The notes beneath the pieces are model-generated. The model was given only the letters and a program-made list of their open reading frames with translations. It made no database searches and was not told the DNA's origin. DNA of 38,016 nucleotides, from NCBI GenBank assembly GCA_026982635.1, contig JALSGR010000306.1, positions 1-38,016 of the forward strand, read 5' to 3'. Shown here one piece after another: positions 9,914 to 20,585 of this stretch (positions are counted from its first letter, which is position 1; every line of letters starts with the position of its first letter). Made by a program: the position numbers and the translations under genes. Source of the stretch: Methylothermaceae bacterium. Lineage in GTDB: Bacteria > Pseudomonadota > Gammaproteobacteria > Methylococcales > Methylothermaceae.

Positions 9914-10940
9914 TTTCCCGCAGTTGGCGTCCCAGCTGCGCCAAGGCCCCAGGCCGGTCTATCTGCTTCACGGTGACGAGCCGCTTCAGCTTACCGAGGC
10001 CGCCGACGCGATCCGCCGTTGTTGTCGGGATCACGGCTTCGAGGAGCGCCGGATCTTCACCGTGTTGCCGGGATTCGATTGGGGGGAACTGGCGGCGGAG
10101 GCCGAAGCTTTGCCCCTGTTCGCCAGTCGTCGTCTCCTCGACGTCCGGGTGCCGGAGGGCAAGGTGGGGAACGAGGGTGCCAGGGTGCTGGGCCGCTATG
10201 CCGAGGCGCCGGCCGCCGACACCGTCTTGCTGTTGATCCTGGAGAACGCGCCGGCGGCGGTGACTCGGGCGGGTTGGTTCCGGAGCCTGGAGCGCCTCGG
10301 CGTCGCGGTGCAGACTCGGGTCCTGCATGGCCGGGAGTTCCTCGCCTGGCTGGATCGTCGTGCCAGGACACGGGGGTTGCAACTGAGCGGTGACGCCCTT
10401 CAGTTGCTGGCTCTGCGCACCGAAGGCAATCTGTTGGCCGCCGCTCAGGAGATCGATAAACTGCACGTTTTGTTCGGCGCCGCCGTCGTCGATGCCGACC
10501 GGCTGGCCCGGGCGGTGGCGGACAGCGCCCGCTTCGACGTCTTCGATCTGGTGGAGGCGATGCTGCTGGGGCGGGTGGTGCGCTGTGACCGGATCCTGTC
10601 CGGCCTGGCGGCGGAGGGCGTGGCCCCGGCCGTGGTATTATGGGCGGTCACCCGGGAGGTGCGGCTGTTGCTGACTTTGTTGGACGACCGGCGCCGCGGC
10701 GTCGCGCTGGCGGAGAGTTGTCGTCGGCTGCGGCTGTGGGATCGGCGCAAGGCCCAACTGGAACGGGCCCTGCAGCGGCTGCGGCCGGCGGACTTGCATC
10801 GGGCCGTCCGTCTGGCGGCGCGAATCGACGCCCGGATCAAGGGACAGCAGGACGGCGAGGCGTGGCCGGGGCTGCGCGATTTGTGCCTCGGCCTGGCCGC
10901 CGGCGCCGATCGGTGGATGGGTATGATGGAGACAGGATGA
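9903..10940 (+). CDS. holA: DNA polymerase III subunit delta
   Basis: [21 protein letters not shown]...; 345 aa; overlaps lptE. Confidence 0.93.
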   Translation: MRIDFPQLASQLRQGPRPVYLLHGDEPLQLTEAADAIRRCCRDHGFEERRIFTVLPGFDWGELAAEAEALPLFASRRLLDVRVPEGKVGNEGARVLGRYAEAPAADTVLLLILENAPAAVTRAGWFRSLERLGVAVQTRVLHGREFLAWLDRRARTRGLQLSGDALQLLALRTEGNLLAAAQEIDKLHVLFGAAVVDADRLARAVADSARFDVFDLVEAMLLGRVVRCDRILSGLAAEGVAPAVVLWAVTREVRLLLTLLDDRRRGVALAESCRRLRLWDRRKAQLERALQRLRPADLHRAVRLAARIDARIKGQQDGEAWPGLRDLCLGLAAGADRWMGMMETG

Positions 10941-10947
10941 GAGAGCG

Positions 10948-12213
<1,266 letters not shown>

Positions 12214-12852
12214 ATGATCGGCGTTTACGGCGGCACCTTCGATCCGGTTCACTACGGCCATCTGCGCACCGCCCTGGAGGTCATGGAGAACCTGGCGCTG
12301 CGGGCGGTCCATTTCGTCCCCTGCCGGGTTCCCCCCCATCGCCGCCAACCCCATTTTTCCGCCCGCCAGCGATGCCGCTTTCTCCAGCTGGCGCTGGCGG
12401 ACACGCCTGGGTTCGTCCTCGATACCCGCGAACTGGAGCGTCCGGGGCCCTCCTTCATGGTGGACACCCTGGCTTCGCTGCGCCAGGAGATCGGCAGGGA
12501 GCCGCTTTGCCTGATTCTGGGCCTGGACGCCTTTCTGGGGTTGCCGGGCTGGCATCGCTGGCAGCGCCTGTTCGATCTGGCCCATATCGTGGTGATGGAC
12601 CGTCCCGGTTATCAGCCCGACTGGCCTCCTCCGCTGGTGGATTGGGTCGAACGGTTGGGGACGGCGGAAACGCAGGAATTGCAGCGGCTTCCGTCGGGCC
12701 GGATCCATTTCACCCGCGTGACCCGGCTGGAAATTTCCGCCACCCTGATCCGGCAGTGTTTGCGCCGGGGGCGGGATCCCCGCTATTTGTTGCCCGATCC
12801 CGTACTCGATTTGATCAAACGGTCCTATGCGACGGAGTCGAAACATGACTGA
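12214..12852 (+). CDS. nadD: Nicotinate-nucleotide adenylyltransferase
   Basis: [23 protein letters not shown]. Confidence 0.96.
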   Translation: MIGVYGGTFDPVHYGHLRTALEVMENLALRAVHFVPCRVPPHRRQPHFSARQRCRFLQLALADTPGFVLDTRELERPGPSFMVDTLASLRQEIGREPLCLILGLDAFLGLPGWHRWQRLFDLAHIVVMDRPGYQPDWPPPLVDWVERLGTAETQELQRLPSGRIHFTRVTRLEISATLIRQCLRRGRDPRYLLPDPVLDLIKRSYATESKHD

Positions 12853-13186
12853 ACGATTGCTCCAGTGGGTGCTCGATGCCCTCGACGACATGAAGGCCCG
12901 GGAAGTGACCGTGCTCGACGTGCGCGGCAAGACCAGCGTGACCGATTACATGGTGGTGGCTTCCGGCACTTCCGAACGCCACGTTCATGCCCTCGCCGAT
13001 CACGTGGTCGAGGCGGTGGCGGTGCATCGCATCAAGCCCCTCGGGGTCGAAGGCGAGCATTCCCGCGACTGGGTGCTGGTGGACCTGGGGGATGTCATCG
13101 TCCATGTGATGCTGCCGGAAACCCGCCAGTTCTACCAATTGGAAAAATTGTGGCAGGTGGAGGAGGAAGGCGGCCAAAGCGCCTGA
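12845..13186 (+). CDS. rsfS: Ribosome silencing factor RsfS
   Basis: [34 protein letters not shown]...[18 protein letters not shown]. Confidence 0.95.
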   Translation: MTERLLQWVLDALDDMKAREVTVLDVRGKTSVTDYMVVASGTSERHVHALADHVVEAVAVHRIKPLGVEGEHSRDWVLVDLGDVIVHVMLPETRQFYQLEKLWQVEEEGGQSA

Positions 13187-13188
13187 GC

Positions 13189-13479
13189 TTATGGCAGGAC
13201 GATCTCCAGGACGCCGCTGCGGCCCTGGTTGGTATGCCAGCGGATTTCCAGCCGGTCCCCGGGGCGGGTGCCGTCGATGCGCAGGGCGAAAAAAGGTTCC
13301 GCTGCGATGCCGGGGCCGAAGCCGGCTTCCAGGATCAGGGCGCCGTGGAGATGGAGGCTTAGACGATCCAGGTGGCGTTCGGGCCAGGTCTCCTCACCGG
13401 TCCAGATCTCGCTGGCCGGGAAAAACAGACGAAGCTCGACGCTGTCGTCGCGGTGCCGCTTGCTGCGGTATTCGATCAT
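13189..13479 (-). CDS. SoxZ-like sulfur-compound carrier partner
   Basis: 96 aa; LSLHLHGALILEAGFGPGIAAEPFFALRIDGTRPGDRLEIRWHTNQGRSGVLEIVLP resembles the SoxZ Ig-like fold; TGATG coupling to soxY-like gene. Confidence 0.72.
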   Translation of the reverse strand: MIEYRSKRHRDDSVELRLFFPASEIWTGEETWPERHLDRLSLHLHGALILEAGFGPGIAAEPFFALRIDGTRPGDRLEIRWHTNQGRSGVLEIVLP

Positions 13480-13910
13480 CAGCTGCACCCTTCCGAGACG
13501 CTGATCTTGGCGCTTTGGCGGAAATAACGGCCGTCGGCGCGCACCACCGCGATCACCTCGCTGTCCTGCAGAATGCGCAGATGGGTGCGGATGGCGGGGC
13601 GCATGCGGGGAGACAGATTGAAGCGGGCTGCCAGGGGGTCGGGATGATCCCGGACGAGCAGCGCGATCATGTCCACCCGGCGAAGGCGACAGGCCACCCG
13701 GACCGGCACCGCCAGACGGGAGACCGCCCGCGACGGCATCCGCAGACCGACGCCCGGATGGTATTTGGGCAGGGTGCCGCCCGTCAATTCCTGAAGCGCT
13801 TGCCGCAGGCGGGCATCGTCCGGGTACCCCAAGCGGGGCCACAGAGGCAAGCCGCTGCACCAGGCCAGCAGACGCAAGAACCGTCTTCGCGGCGGGGAGA
13901 CCGGGCTCAT
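13479..13910 (-). CDS. SoxY-like protein with twin-Arg-type leader and C-terminal Cys (…SEGCS)
   Basis: MSPVSPPRRRFLRLLAW leader; FNLSPRMRPAIRTHLRILQDSEVIAVVRADGRYFRQSAKISVSEGCS resembles the SoxY C-terminal region. Confidence 0.72.
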   Translation of the reverse strand: MSPVSPPRRRFLRLLAWCSGLPLWPRLGYPDDARLRQALQELTGGTLPKYHPGVGLRMPSRAVSRLAVPVRVACRLRRVDMIALLVRDHPDPLAARFNLSPRMRPAIRTHLRILQDSEVIAVVRADGRYFRQSAKISVSEGCS

Positions 13911-14542
13911 CTCCGTTTCGGTTCCGGGAACAGGCGGGCGAAACCGGCAGCGGCCCTTCGGAGGTCCGGTGCGTGGAACAGGGCGCTGATCGCCGCGATC
14001 AGATCGGCGCCGGCCTCGATCACTTCCGGGGCCCGCTCCAGGGTGATGCCGCCGATGGCGACGACCGGGCATCGCAGGGCCCGGCGCGCCTGCCGCAGCA
14101 GCGCCAGGGGAGCGGGGGCGGCTTCCGGTTTGCTGGGCGAGGGGAAGAAAGCGCCGAAGGCCACGTAGCTGGCGCCCGCCCGTGCGGCGGCATCGGCCCA
14201 CGCCAGGTCCCGGTAACAGGAGATGCCGATGATGGCCTCGGGGCCGAGGATCTTGCGGGCTTGGTGGATGTCGGTGTCGTCGCGTCCCAGATGAACGCCG
14301 TCGGCGCCGGCGCGACGGGCCAGATCGACGCGATCGTTGACGATCAAGGGGGTCTGGAAGTCGTGACACAGCGCCACCAGTTCCTCCACCTGAGCCAGGG
14401 ACAGGCGGCCGTGCTTGTCACGCAACTGGACGACCCGGGCGCCGCCGCTCAAGACGGTCCGTATCTGCCGTTTCAGCCGTTCGAAGTCTTCCGGATCGGG
14501 GGTGACGGCGTACAAGCCGCGACGGGGAAAGGGCAGGGTCAC
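13907..14542 (-). CDS. thiE: Thiamine-phosphate synthase
   Basis: GLYAVTPDP...VVQLRDK...LIVNDRVDLARRAGADGVHLGRDD...FGAFFPSPSK...VAIGGI; GTG start at 14542. Confidence 0.93.
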   Translation of the reverse strand: MTLPFPRRGLYAVTPDPEDFERLKRQIRTVLSGGARVVQLRDKHGRLSLAQVEELVALCHDFQTPLIVNDRVDLARRAGADGVHLGRDDTDIHQARKILGPEAIIGISCYRDLAWADAAARAGASYVAFGAFFPSPSKPEAAPAPLALLRQARRALRCPVVAIGGITLERAPEVIEAGADLIAAISALFHAPDLRRAAAGFARLFPEPKRR

Positions 14543-14544
14543 GG

Positions 14545-15312
14545 TCAGCTCCAGAAGAATCGGTAGGGGATTTTCCTTCCCTTTCCGGGGCGAAAGGCAT
14601 ACTTGATCGCGTTCCAGGTGTATTGCTGGGCTTTGCGGACGGCTTCCTCGAGCTCGAGGCCGCGCGCCAGCAGTGCCGCCAGTGATGCCGCCAGGGTGCA
14701 GCCGGAGCCGTGGGCGCCACCGGGAAGCTTTTCCCAGGTGAAGGTTTTGTGGTGGTGTTTCCAGTACAGGGTGTTGTAGACCAGGGGCGTCGGTTCGTCG
14801 CCGCCGGTGATCAGAACCGCCTGGCAGCCCCGCGCCAGCAGCCAGTCGGCGCACTGATGGGGAAGTTCCTTGCCGCTCAGCCGCCGGGCTTCCTGAAGGT
14901 TGGGAGTGACGACGGTGGTCAGCGGCAGCAGCTCCTCGCACAAGACCTCGATCAGGCGTTCGTCCGCCAGCTCGGTTCCGCCGCCGGCGCGGAGGACCGG
15001 ATCGAGGATCACGGTTTCACAGGGATCGTCCCTGAGCAGGGCGCCCAGACGGCTGGCGATTTCCGCCGAGCCCAACAGGCCGATTTTGACAGCCTGGATG
15101 GGCATGTCGGACCGCAGCACCGCCCACTGCGCCGCCAGGATTTCGGGAGGCTGGGGATACAGTCTGTGGACGTTGCGGGTGTCCTGGCTGGTCAGGCAAG
15201 TGACCAGGGTACAGGGGTGGCACCCCTGACTCAAGATGGCTTCGATGTCGGCCTGGATACCGGCGCCGCCGGTCGGATCGTGGCCGGAAACGGCGAGTAC
15301 GATGGGTTTCAA
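14545..15312 (-). CDS. thiD: Hydroxymethylpyrimidine/phosphomethylpyrimidine kinase
   Basis: VLAVSGHDPTGGAGIQADIEAI...LLDPVLRAGGGTEL-type motifs...GAHGSGCTLAASLAA; probable TTG start. Confidence 0.92.
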   Translation of the reverse strand: MKPIVLAVSGHDPTGGAGIQADIEAILSQGCHPCTLVTCLTSQDTRNVHRLYPQPPEILAAQWAVLRSDMPIQAVKIGLLGSAEIASRLGALLRDDPCETVILDPVLRAGGGTELADERLIEVLCEELLPLTTVVTPNLQEARRLSGKELPHQCADWLLARGCQAVLITGGDEPTPLVYNTLYWKHHHKTFTWEKLPGGAHGSGCTLAASLAALLARGLELEEAVRKAQQYTWNAIKYAFRPGKGRKIPYRFFWS

Positions 15313-15375
15313 GGAGGACCTGACGGGATCGTCTAAACTTGGAATAGATTCGGTCTTCAAGGCGGATGCCGAAAC

Positions 15376-15843
15376 ATGGATAGCGATTATAACAAGTTGA
15401 TCGAGGCGATCGCAGAGTTTTGCCGGACGGTGGAACGGTTCGAGTGTTATCGATGCCTGCCCTGGTTGAGAAAAATCGAAAGGTTGTTGCGAATCATCGA
15501 CGACGGCATGGCCCGGTTGGACGTGAAGACGGAGGCGGGTGTCTTCCCGTTGCCGGATCTGGATCGGCGCTTCGAGCTCTACCGCCGGTTGAAGGCGTTT
15601 CTGGGGGATTTGGACGGTTATCCCCTGGCCGGGGACCGGGTCGATGATCCGTTGGACTACTCCGGCAGTCTGGCCGACGACATCACCGATCTCTATTTCG
15701 AATTGCGCCGTGGCCTGAGGTTGTACGAGACGGAATCCACCGGTCTGCTGCCGGCGCTGAGCCTTTGGTATGCGGGGTATCGTCTGCATTGGCGGGATCA
15801 TCTTCTCGGCGCGCGAAGCCGGCTCCGGGAGCTGCAGCCCTGA
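15376..15843 (+). CDS. Hypothetical protein, possibly DUF5063 family
   Basis: 155 aa acidic ORF MDSDYNKLIEAIAEFCRTVERFECYRCLPWLRKIERLL...; family by recollection only. Confidence 0.65.
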   Translation: MDSDYNKLIEAIAEFCRTVERFECYRCLPWLRKIERLLRIIDDGMARLDVKTEAGVFPLPDLDRRFELYRRLKAFLGDLDGYPLAGDRVDDPLDYSGSLADDITDLYFELRRGLRLYETESTGLLPALSLWYAGYRLHWRDHLLGARSRLRELQP

Positions 15844-15878
15844 AGTGACGTCGAACTCGATCATGGAGAGAAATGTAT

Positions 15879-15907
15879 TTGATAACGGTTATCATTTGTA
15901 TTACTAT
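15879..15907 (+). promoter_or_regulatory. Fur box overlapping sigma70-like promoter
   Basis: TGATAAC-G-GTTATCA (15880-15894), perfect 7-1-7 palindrome, inside TTGATA-17 bp-TACTAT. Confidence 0.75.
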
Positions 15908-15954
15908 CTGTTCCCCAAAAACGATTCATCAACTCAATCAAGGGAGGATGGTTC

Positions 15955-17331
15955 ATGCGAACTTTGATCCGGGCCGTATCGACCCTGAGTGTGGCTGCCT
16001 TGTCCATTGCCCCCGCTCTGGCGGAATCGACGATGCCGACCCCGGAGGAACTGTGGCGCATCGTGCAGCAGCAACAGAAGGAGATCGAGGCCCTCAAGGC
16101 CAAACTGGCGGAAAAGGAGAAGGTCGGCAAAACCGAGGCCAAGGCGGCACCCGAGGAAGTCGAGGAGTTGAGACGCGAAACCAGCATCCTGGCGCAGGAG
16201 CTGGAGAAGATGCGTACTCTGTTGGTGATTCCCGAGGAACCGGAATACAAATCCATGTACGGTCTGGGTCCGGCGGCCTCCAAGGTCTATCAGGTGGGCA
16301 AGGGGTTGTCCATCGGCGGCTACGGTGAAGGACGTTATCAGGTATTCACCGATGATCAGAACGGCAGGAAGGACAACGCCGACTATTTGCGATTCGTGCT
16401 CTATGTGGGTTACAAGTTCAACGACTGGATTCTGTTCAACAGCGAGCTGGAGTTCGAGCACGCCACGACGGGTCGGGGGGGATCGGTATCGGCGGAGTTC
16501 GCCGCCCTCGATTTCTTTCTCGATCCCCGGGCCAACGTCCGCGCCGGAATCGTGTTGATCCCGATGGGCTTCATCAACCCGATCCATGAACCGCCGTTCT
16601 TCTTCGGCAACCACCGTCCGGAGGTGGAGCAGCGGATCATTCCCACCACGTGGCGCGAATTGGGGGTCGGGTTGTTCGGGGAATTGTTCCCGGGTCTGAC
16701 CTATACTACATATGTGGTCAACGGTATGGACGCCACCGGGTTTTCCGCCACCGGTATCCGCGGCGGTCGTCAGAACGCCAGCAGGGCCAAAGCGGAAAAT
16801 CTGGCCTGGGTCGGCCGGGTGGATTATGCGGTGCCCTGGGTGCATGGGTTGCTCGTCGGCGGATCGGCCTATCTGGGCAACTCGGGGCAGGACGAGATCG
16901 GCAGCGCTGACGTCTTCACCCAGATCTACGAAGGTCATCTCGAATGGAAGTATCGGGGTTGGGAGGTGCGCGCCCTGGGCGCTTGGAGCCACATCGACGA
17001 CGCCGACAAGGTCAGTCGGGTGGTGGGTGAGACGGTGGGCCGCGAACAGTTCGGCTGGTACGCCGAGGCCGGTTACAACGTCTTGCCCTGGCTGCTGCCG
17101 GATTCCACTCAGTATCTGGCGCCCTTTTTCCGCTACGAGCGTTGGGACACCCAGGCCGAGGTGGCCGGCGGGTTCGAACAGAACGGCAACCTAGACCGGC
17201 GCTTGTGGCAGGTGGGGATTCACTACAAACCGATTCCCAACGTGGTCATCAAAGCCGACTATCGGAATTTCGATGCCGATCAGGGCGAGGTGGCCGACGA
17301 GCTCAACTTGGGGGTCGGCTTCATTTTCTGA
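15955..17331 (+). CDS. Outer-membrane beta-barrel porin with N-terminal coiled coil
   Basis: Signal peptide, EELWRIVQQQQKEIEALKAKLAEKEK coiled coil, alternating amphipathic strands, C-terminal LNLGVGFIF. Confidence 0.85.
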   Translation: MRTLIRAVSTLSVAALSIAPALAESTMPTPEELWRIVQQQQKEIEALKAKLAEKEKVGKTEAKAAPEEVEELRRETSILAQELEKMRTLLVIPEEPEYKSMYGLGPAASKVYQVGKGLSIGGYGEGRYQVFTDDQNGRKDNADYLRFVLYVGYKFNDWILFNSELEFEHATTGRGGSVSAEFAALDFFLDPRANVRAGIVLIPMGFINPIHEPPFFFGNHRPEVEQRIIPTTWRELGVGLFGELFPGLTYTTYVVNGMDATGFSATGIRGGRQNASRAKAENLAWVGRVDYAVPWVHGLLVGGSAYLGNSGQDEIGSADVFTQIYEGHLEWKYRGWEVRALGAWSHIDDADKVSRVVGETVGREQFGWYAEAGYNVLPWLLPDSTQYLAPFFRYERWDTQAEVAGGFEQNGNLDRRLWQVGIHYKPIPNVVIKADYRNFDADQGEVADELNLGVGFIF

Positions 17332-17340
17332 GGGGTTGAT

Positions 17341-17904
17341 ATGCGTAGGTTCGTATCCCTTTGCGTTTGCGCGCTGCTGGCGGTCTTTTCGGCCGCCGGC
17401 GTCGCCAAGATCTATTACAGCAAGCAGGAGGCCATGGTGCTGGCGTTCGGTGAGGGGGCCAGTGTGGAAATGCGTCCCCTTTTCCTGACCGAGGATCAAC
17501 GGAAGACCATCGAGCGTCTTGGCCACGTGCGATTGGAATCGGCGCTGTACACTTTCTATGTCGGTAGACGCGATGGCGAGATCGTCGGTTATGCCGCCAT
17601 CGAGACCCATACGGTGCGCACCAAGCCGGAAACCTTGCTGATCGTCCTCACGCCGGACGGCAGGTTGAGGGACGTGGTGGTGCTGGCGTTTCACGAGCCG
17701 CCCGAGTACCAGCCGCCGGAACCCTGGTTTCGGCAGTTGTTGGAAAAGGACGTCGATACCTTGCGCGTGGGTGTGGTGGAAGGCGTCTCCGGGGCGACGC
17801 TCAGTGTCCGCGGGACGCTCGAAAGCGTCCGGAAGGTGTTGTCGATCTATCGGGTCGCCCTCGCCGGGGAAAGGCCGGTGACCGTTGCCGCGGGGGGGGA
17901 ATGA
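17341..17904 (+). CDS. Periplasmic FMN-binding domain protein
   Basis: Signal peptide; VVEGVSGATLSVRGT resembles the SGAT flavinylation motif of NqrC/RnfG-type domains. Confidence 0.82.
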   Translation: MRRFVSLCVCALLAVFSAAGVAKIYYSKQEAMVLAFGEGASVEMRPLFLTEDQRKTIERLGHVRLESALYTFYVGRRDGEIVGYAAIETHTVRTKPETLLIVLTPDGRLRDVVVLAFHEPPEYQPPEPWFRQLLEKDVDTLRVGVVEGVSGATLSVRGTLESVRKVLSIYRVALAGERPVTVAAGGE

Positions 17905-18422
17905 TGCGGTTCTTCGTCACCGGCGAGCATCACCGCAAGGTGCTGCTCAACACCTGCATCCTGTTGTTCCTGGGGTATATCGTCCTGTTCGCCGTCAGCG
18001 CGGCGCTGATGTACTTTCACAACATGGATCTGAGCCCGGCGTCGGTGGTGGCCTACTATCTGGGGAACGAGGCAGAATTCCGCCCGCCCCGGTCCTATGA
18101 GAGCCTGCTGGAAGTCAGTCATTTTCATCTCTTCGCCCAGGGGATGCTGGCGATGACCCTGGTGCATCTGCTCCTCATGACCGAGTTGCCGGTGTGGTGG
18201 AAGGTCGCGTTGGGCGGGGTGAGTTTTTTCAGTGCGGTGGCCAACGAAGTCGCCGGTTGGCTGGTGCGTTTCGTGCATCCGGCCTTCGCCTGGATGAAGG
18301 TGGGAACCTTCCTGTCGTTGGAATTGTCTTTGGCGATGCTCGTTCTGTGTGTCGGGGCGTCTTTGATCGGCGGACGGAAAAAGTCCAGATCACGGCTTCG
18401 ATCCGCCAGATCCTCGGCATGA
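17901..18422 (+). CDS. Four-TM inner-membrane protein with conserved-looking His residues
   Basis: Four hydrophobic segments; ESLLEVSHFHLFAQGMLAMTLVHLLLM and VRFVHPAFAW; ATGA overlap with FMN-binding gene. Confidence 0.8.
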   Translation: MMRFFVTGEHHRKVLLNTCILLFLGYIVLFAVSAALMYFHNMDLSPASVVAYYLGNEAEFRPPRSYESLLEVSHFHLFAQGMLAMTLVHLLLMTELPVWWKVALGGVSFFSAVANEVAGWLVRFVHPAFAWMKVGTFLSLELSLAMLVLCVGASLIGGRKKSRSRLRSARSSA

Positions 18423-18457
18423 GGGTCATCGAAACCGGGTCGGGTGGGCCGCGATGC

Positions 18458-18486
18458 TTTACAGAGCAGGGTTTATGTTGCATAAT
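18458..18486 (+). promoter_or_regulatory. Sigma70-type promoter of tRNA-Val
   Basis: TTTACA-17 bp-CATAAT, 15 nt before the tRNA. Confidence 0.65.
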
Positions 18487-18500
18487 TAATCAAATCCGAC

Positions 18501-18577
18501 AGGCGCGTAGCTCAGTTGGTTAGAGCACCACCTTGACATGGTGGGGGTCGTTGGTTCGAATCCAATCGCGCCTACCA
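18501..18577 (+). tRNA. tRNA-Val(GAC)
   Basis: Cloverleaf AGGCGCG/CGCGCCT acceptor, CCACC-TTGACAT-GGTGG anticodon arm, TTCGAAT T-loop, encoded CCA. Confidence 0.97.
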
Positions 18578-18587
18578 ATTCGTAACG

Positions 18588-18615
18588 AAAAGCATCGCCG
18601 GGCGATGCTTTTTAT
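18588..18615 (+). terminator. Rho-independent terminator between tRNA-Val and thrS
   Basis: AAAGCATCGC-CGG-GCGATGCTTTTTATTTTT. Confidence 0.85.
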
Positions 18616-18633
18616 TTTTATATTCAGGTTCCT

Positions 18634-20565
18634 ATGCCTACGATCACGCTTCCTGACGGTAAACAACTGGCGTTCGATCGCCCGGTGACGGTTCGGGAGG
18701 TCGCCGAGGCCATCGGTCCCGGGCTGGCGAAGGCGGCCGTCGCCGGCAAGGTGAACGACCGGCTCGTGGACCTGAGCTACGTCATCGATCAGGACGCCCA
18801 GGTGCAGATCATCACTCCACGGGAGCCGGAGGGGTTGGAGGTGGTGCGCCACTCTACCGCCCACCTGTTGGCTCAGGCGGTCAAGGAGCTGTACCCGAAA
18901 GCTCAGGTGACCATCGGTCCGGTGATCGAGGACGGCTTCTATTACGACTTCGCCTTCGAGCGCCCCTTCACCCCCGAAGACCTGGAAAAGATCGAGAAGA
19001 AGATGCAGGAGCTGGCCAAGGCCGCCCTGCCGGTCGAGCGTCGGGTGATGCCGCGGGAGCAGGCGATCGAATTCTTCCGCCGTCAGGGTGAGGAGTACAA
19101 GGCTCGAATCATCGAGGAGATTCCCGAAGGGGAGACGATTTCCCTCTATTCCCAGGGAAATTTCACCGATCTGTGCCGGGGGCCCCACGTACCCGACACG
19201 GGCAAGCTGAAGAGCTTCAAGCTCACCAAGGTGGCGGGCGCCTACTGGCGCGGCGATTCCCGCAACGAGATGCTGCAGCGCATCTACGGTACCGCCTGGG
19301 CCGACAAGAAGCAGCTCAAGGAATACCTGCGCCGTCTGGAAGAGGCGGAAAAACGGGACCACCGCCGCCTGGGCAAACAACTCGACCTGTTCCACATCCA
19401 GGAAGAGGCGCCCGGCATGGTGTTCTGGCACGACAAGGGCTGGCGCCTCTATCAGACCATCGAGCAGTACATCCGGGGTAAATTGCGCCGGAACGGCTAT
19501 CAGGAAGTCCGGACGCCGATGGTGGTGGACCGTTCCTTATGGGAAAAGTCGGGTCACTGGGACAAGTTCGGTGACATGATCTTCACCACCCATTCGGAGA
19601 ACCGGGACTACGCCATCAAGCCCATGAACTGCCCGTGCCACGTGCAGATCTACAACCAGGGCCTGAAGAGTTACCGCGATCTGCCCCTGCGCATGGCCGA
19701 ATTCGGATCCTGTCACCGCAACGAGCCGTCCGGCACCCTGCATGGCCTGATGCGGGTGCGGGCCTTCACCCAGGACGATGCCCACATTTTCTGTACCGAG
19801 GCCCAGATTCAGGAGGAGGTTTCCCGTTTCATCGATCTGTTGTACGAAGTGTATCGGGACTTCGGCTTCGACGACGTGCTGGTGAAGCTTTCCACCCGTC
19901 CGGAGCAGCGGGTCGGCAGCGACGAAATCTGGGACAAGGCGGAAAAAGCCCTGGAAGAAGCCCTCGATCGCAAGGGGCTGGACTGGGAATTGCAGCCCGG
20001 CGAAGGCGCCTTCTACGGTCCCAAGATCGAATTCGCCCTCAAGGATTGCCTCGGCCGGGTCTGGCAGTTGGGCACCATCCAGGTGGACTTTTCCATGCCC
20101 GGGCGTTTGGGTGCCAGCTACGTGGCCGAGGACGGTTCCAGGAAGACGCCGGTGATGTTGCACCGGGCCATTCTCGGTTCCCTGGAGCGTTTCATCGGTA
20201 TCCTCATCGAACATTACGCCGGGCTGCTGCCCCTGTGGCTGGCGCCGGTGCAGGCGGTGGTGCTCAACATCACCGACCATCAGCGTGATTATGCCCTGGA
20301 GGTGGAAAGCTTCCTGCGATCCCGGGGTTTCCGGGTCGAGTCCGACTTGAGAAACGAGAAGATCGGCTATAAAATCCGCGAGCACTCCATGCAACGGGTG
20401 CCGTATCTGCTGATCGTCGGCGACAAGGAAATGGCGGCGCGCCAGGTGGCGATACGGACCCAGAAGGGCAAAGATCTGGGCGCCATGTCGCTGGATCGGT
20501 TGGCATCCTGGTTGCAGGAGCAGGTGGCGGCCAAACGGTTGGTCGTGGATGTGCAGGAATCGTAA
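18634..20565 (+). CDS. thrS: Threonine--tRNA ligase
   Basis: [14 protein letters not shown]...[16 protein letters not shown]...[28 protein letters not shown]. Confidence 0.98.
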   Translation: MPTITLPDGKQLAFDRPVTVREVAEAIGPGLAKAAVAGKVNDRLVDLSYVIDQDAQVQIITPREPEGLEVVRHSTAHLLAQAVKELYPKAQVTIGPVIEDGFYYDFAFERPFTPEDLEKIEKKMQELAKAALPVERRVMPREQAIEFFRRQGEEYKARIIEEIPEGETISLYSQGNFTDLCRGPHVPDTGKLKSFKLTKVAGAYWRGDSRNEMLQRIYGTAWADKKQLKEYLRRLEEAEKRDHRRLGKQLDLFHIQEEAPGMVFWHDKGWRLYQTIEQYIRGKLRRNGYQEVRTPMVVDRSLWEKSGHWDKFGDMIFTTHSENRDYAIKPMNCPCHVQIYNQGLKSYRDLPLRMAEFGSCHRNEPSGTLHGLMRVRAFTQDDAHIFCTEAQIQEEVSRFIDLLYEVYRDFGFDDVLVKLSTRPEQRVGSDEIWDKAEKALEEALDRKGLDWELQPGEGAFYGPKIEFALKDCLGRVWQLGTIQVDFSMPGRLGASYVAEDGSRKTPVMLHRAILGSLERFIGILIEHYAGLLPLWLAPVQAVVLNITDHQRDYALEVESFLRSRGFRVESDLRNEKIGYKIREHSMQRVPYLLIVGDKEMAARQVAIRTQKGKDLGAMSLDRLASWLQEQVAAKRLVVDVQES

Positions 20566-20585
20566 ATCAACGGGGGGATAACCTC

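Noticed and set aside
15313-15500. Possible TPP riboswitch upstream of thiD
   Set aside because: I looked for THI-box-like sequence on the minus strand but the region is mostly the divergent DUF5063-like CDS and no convincing THI-box core was seen.
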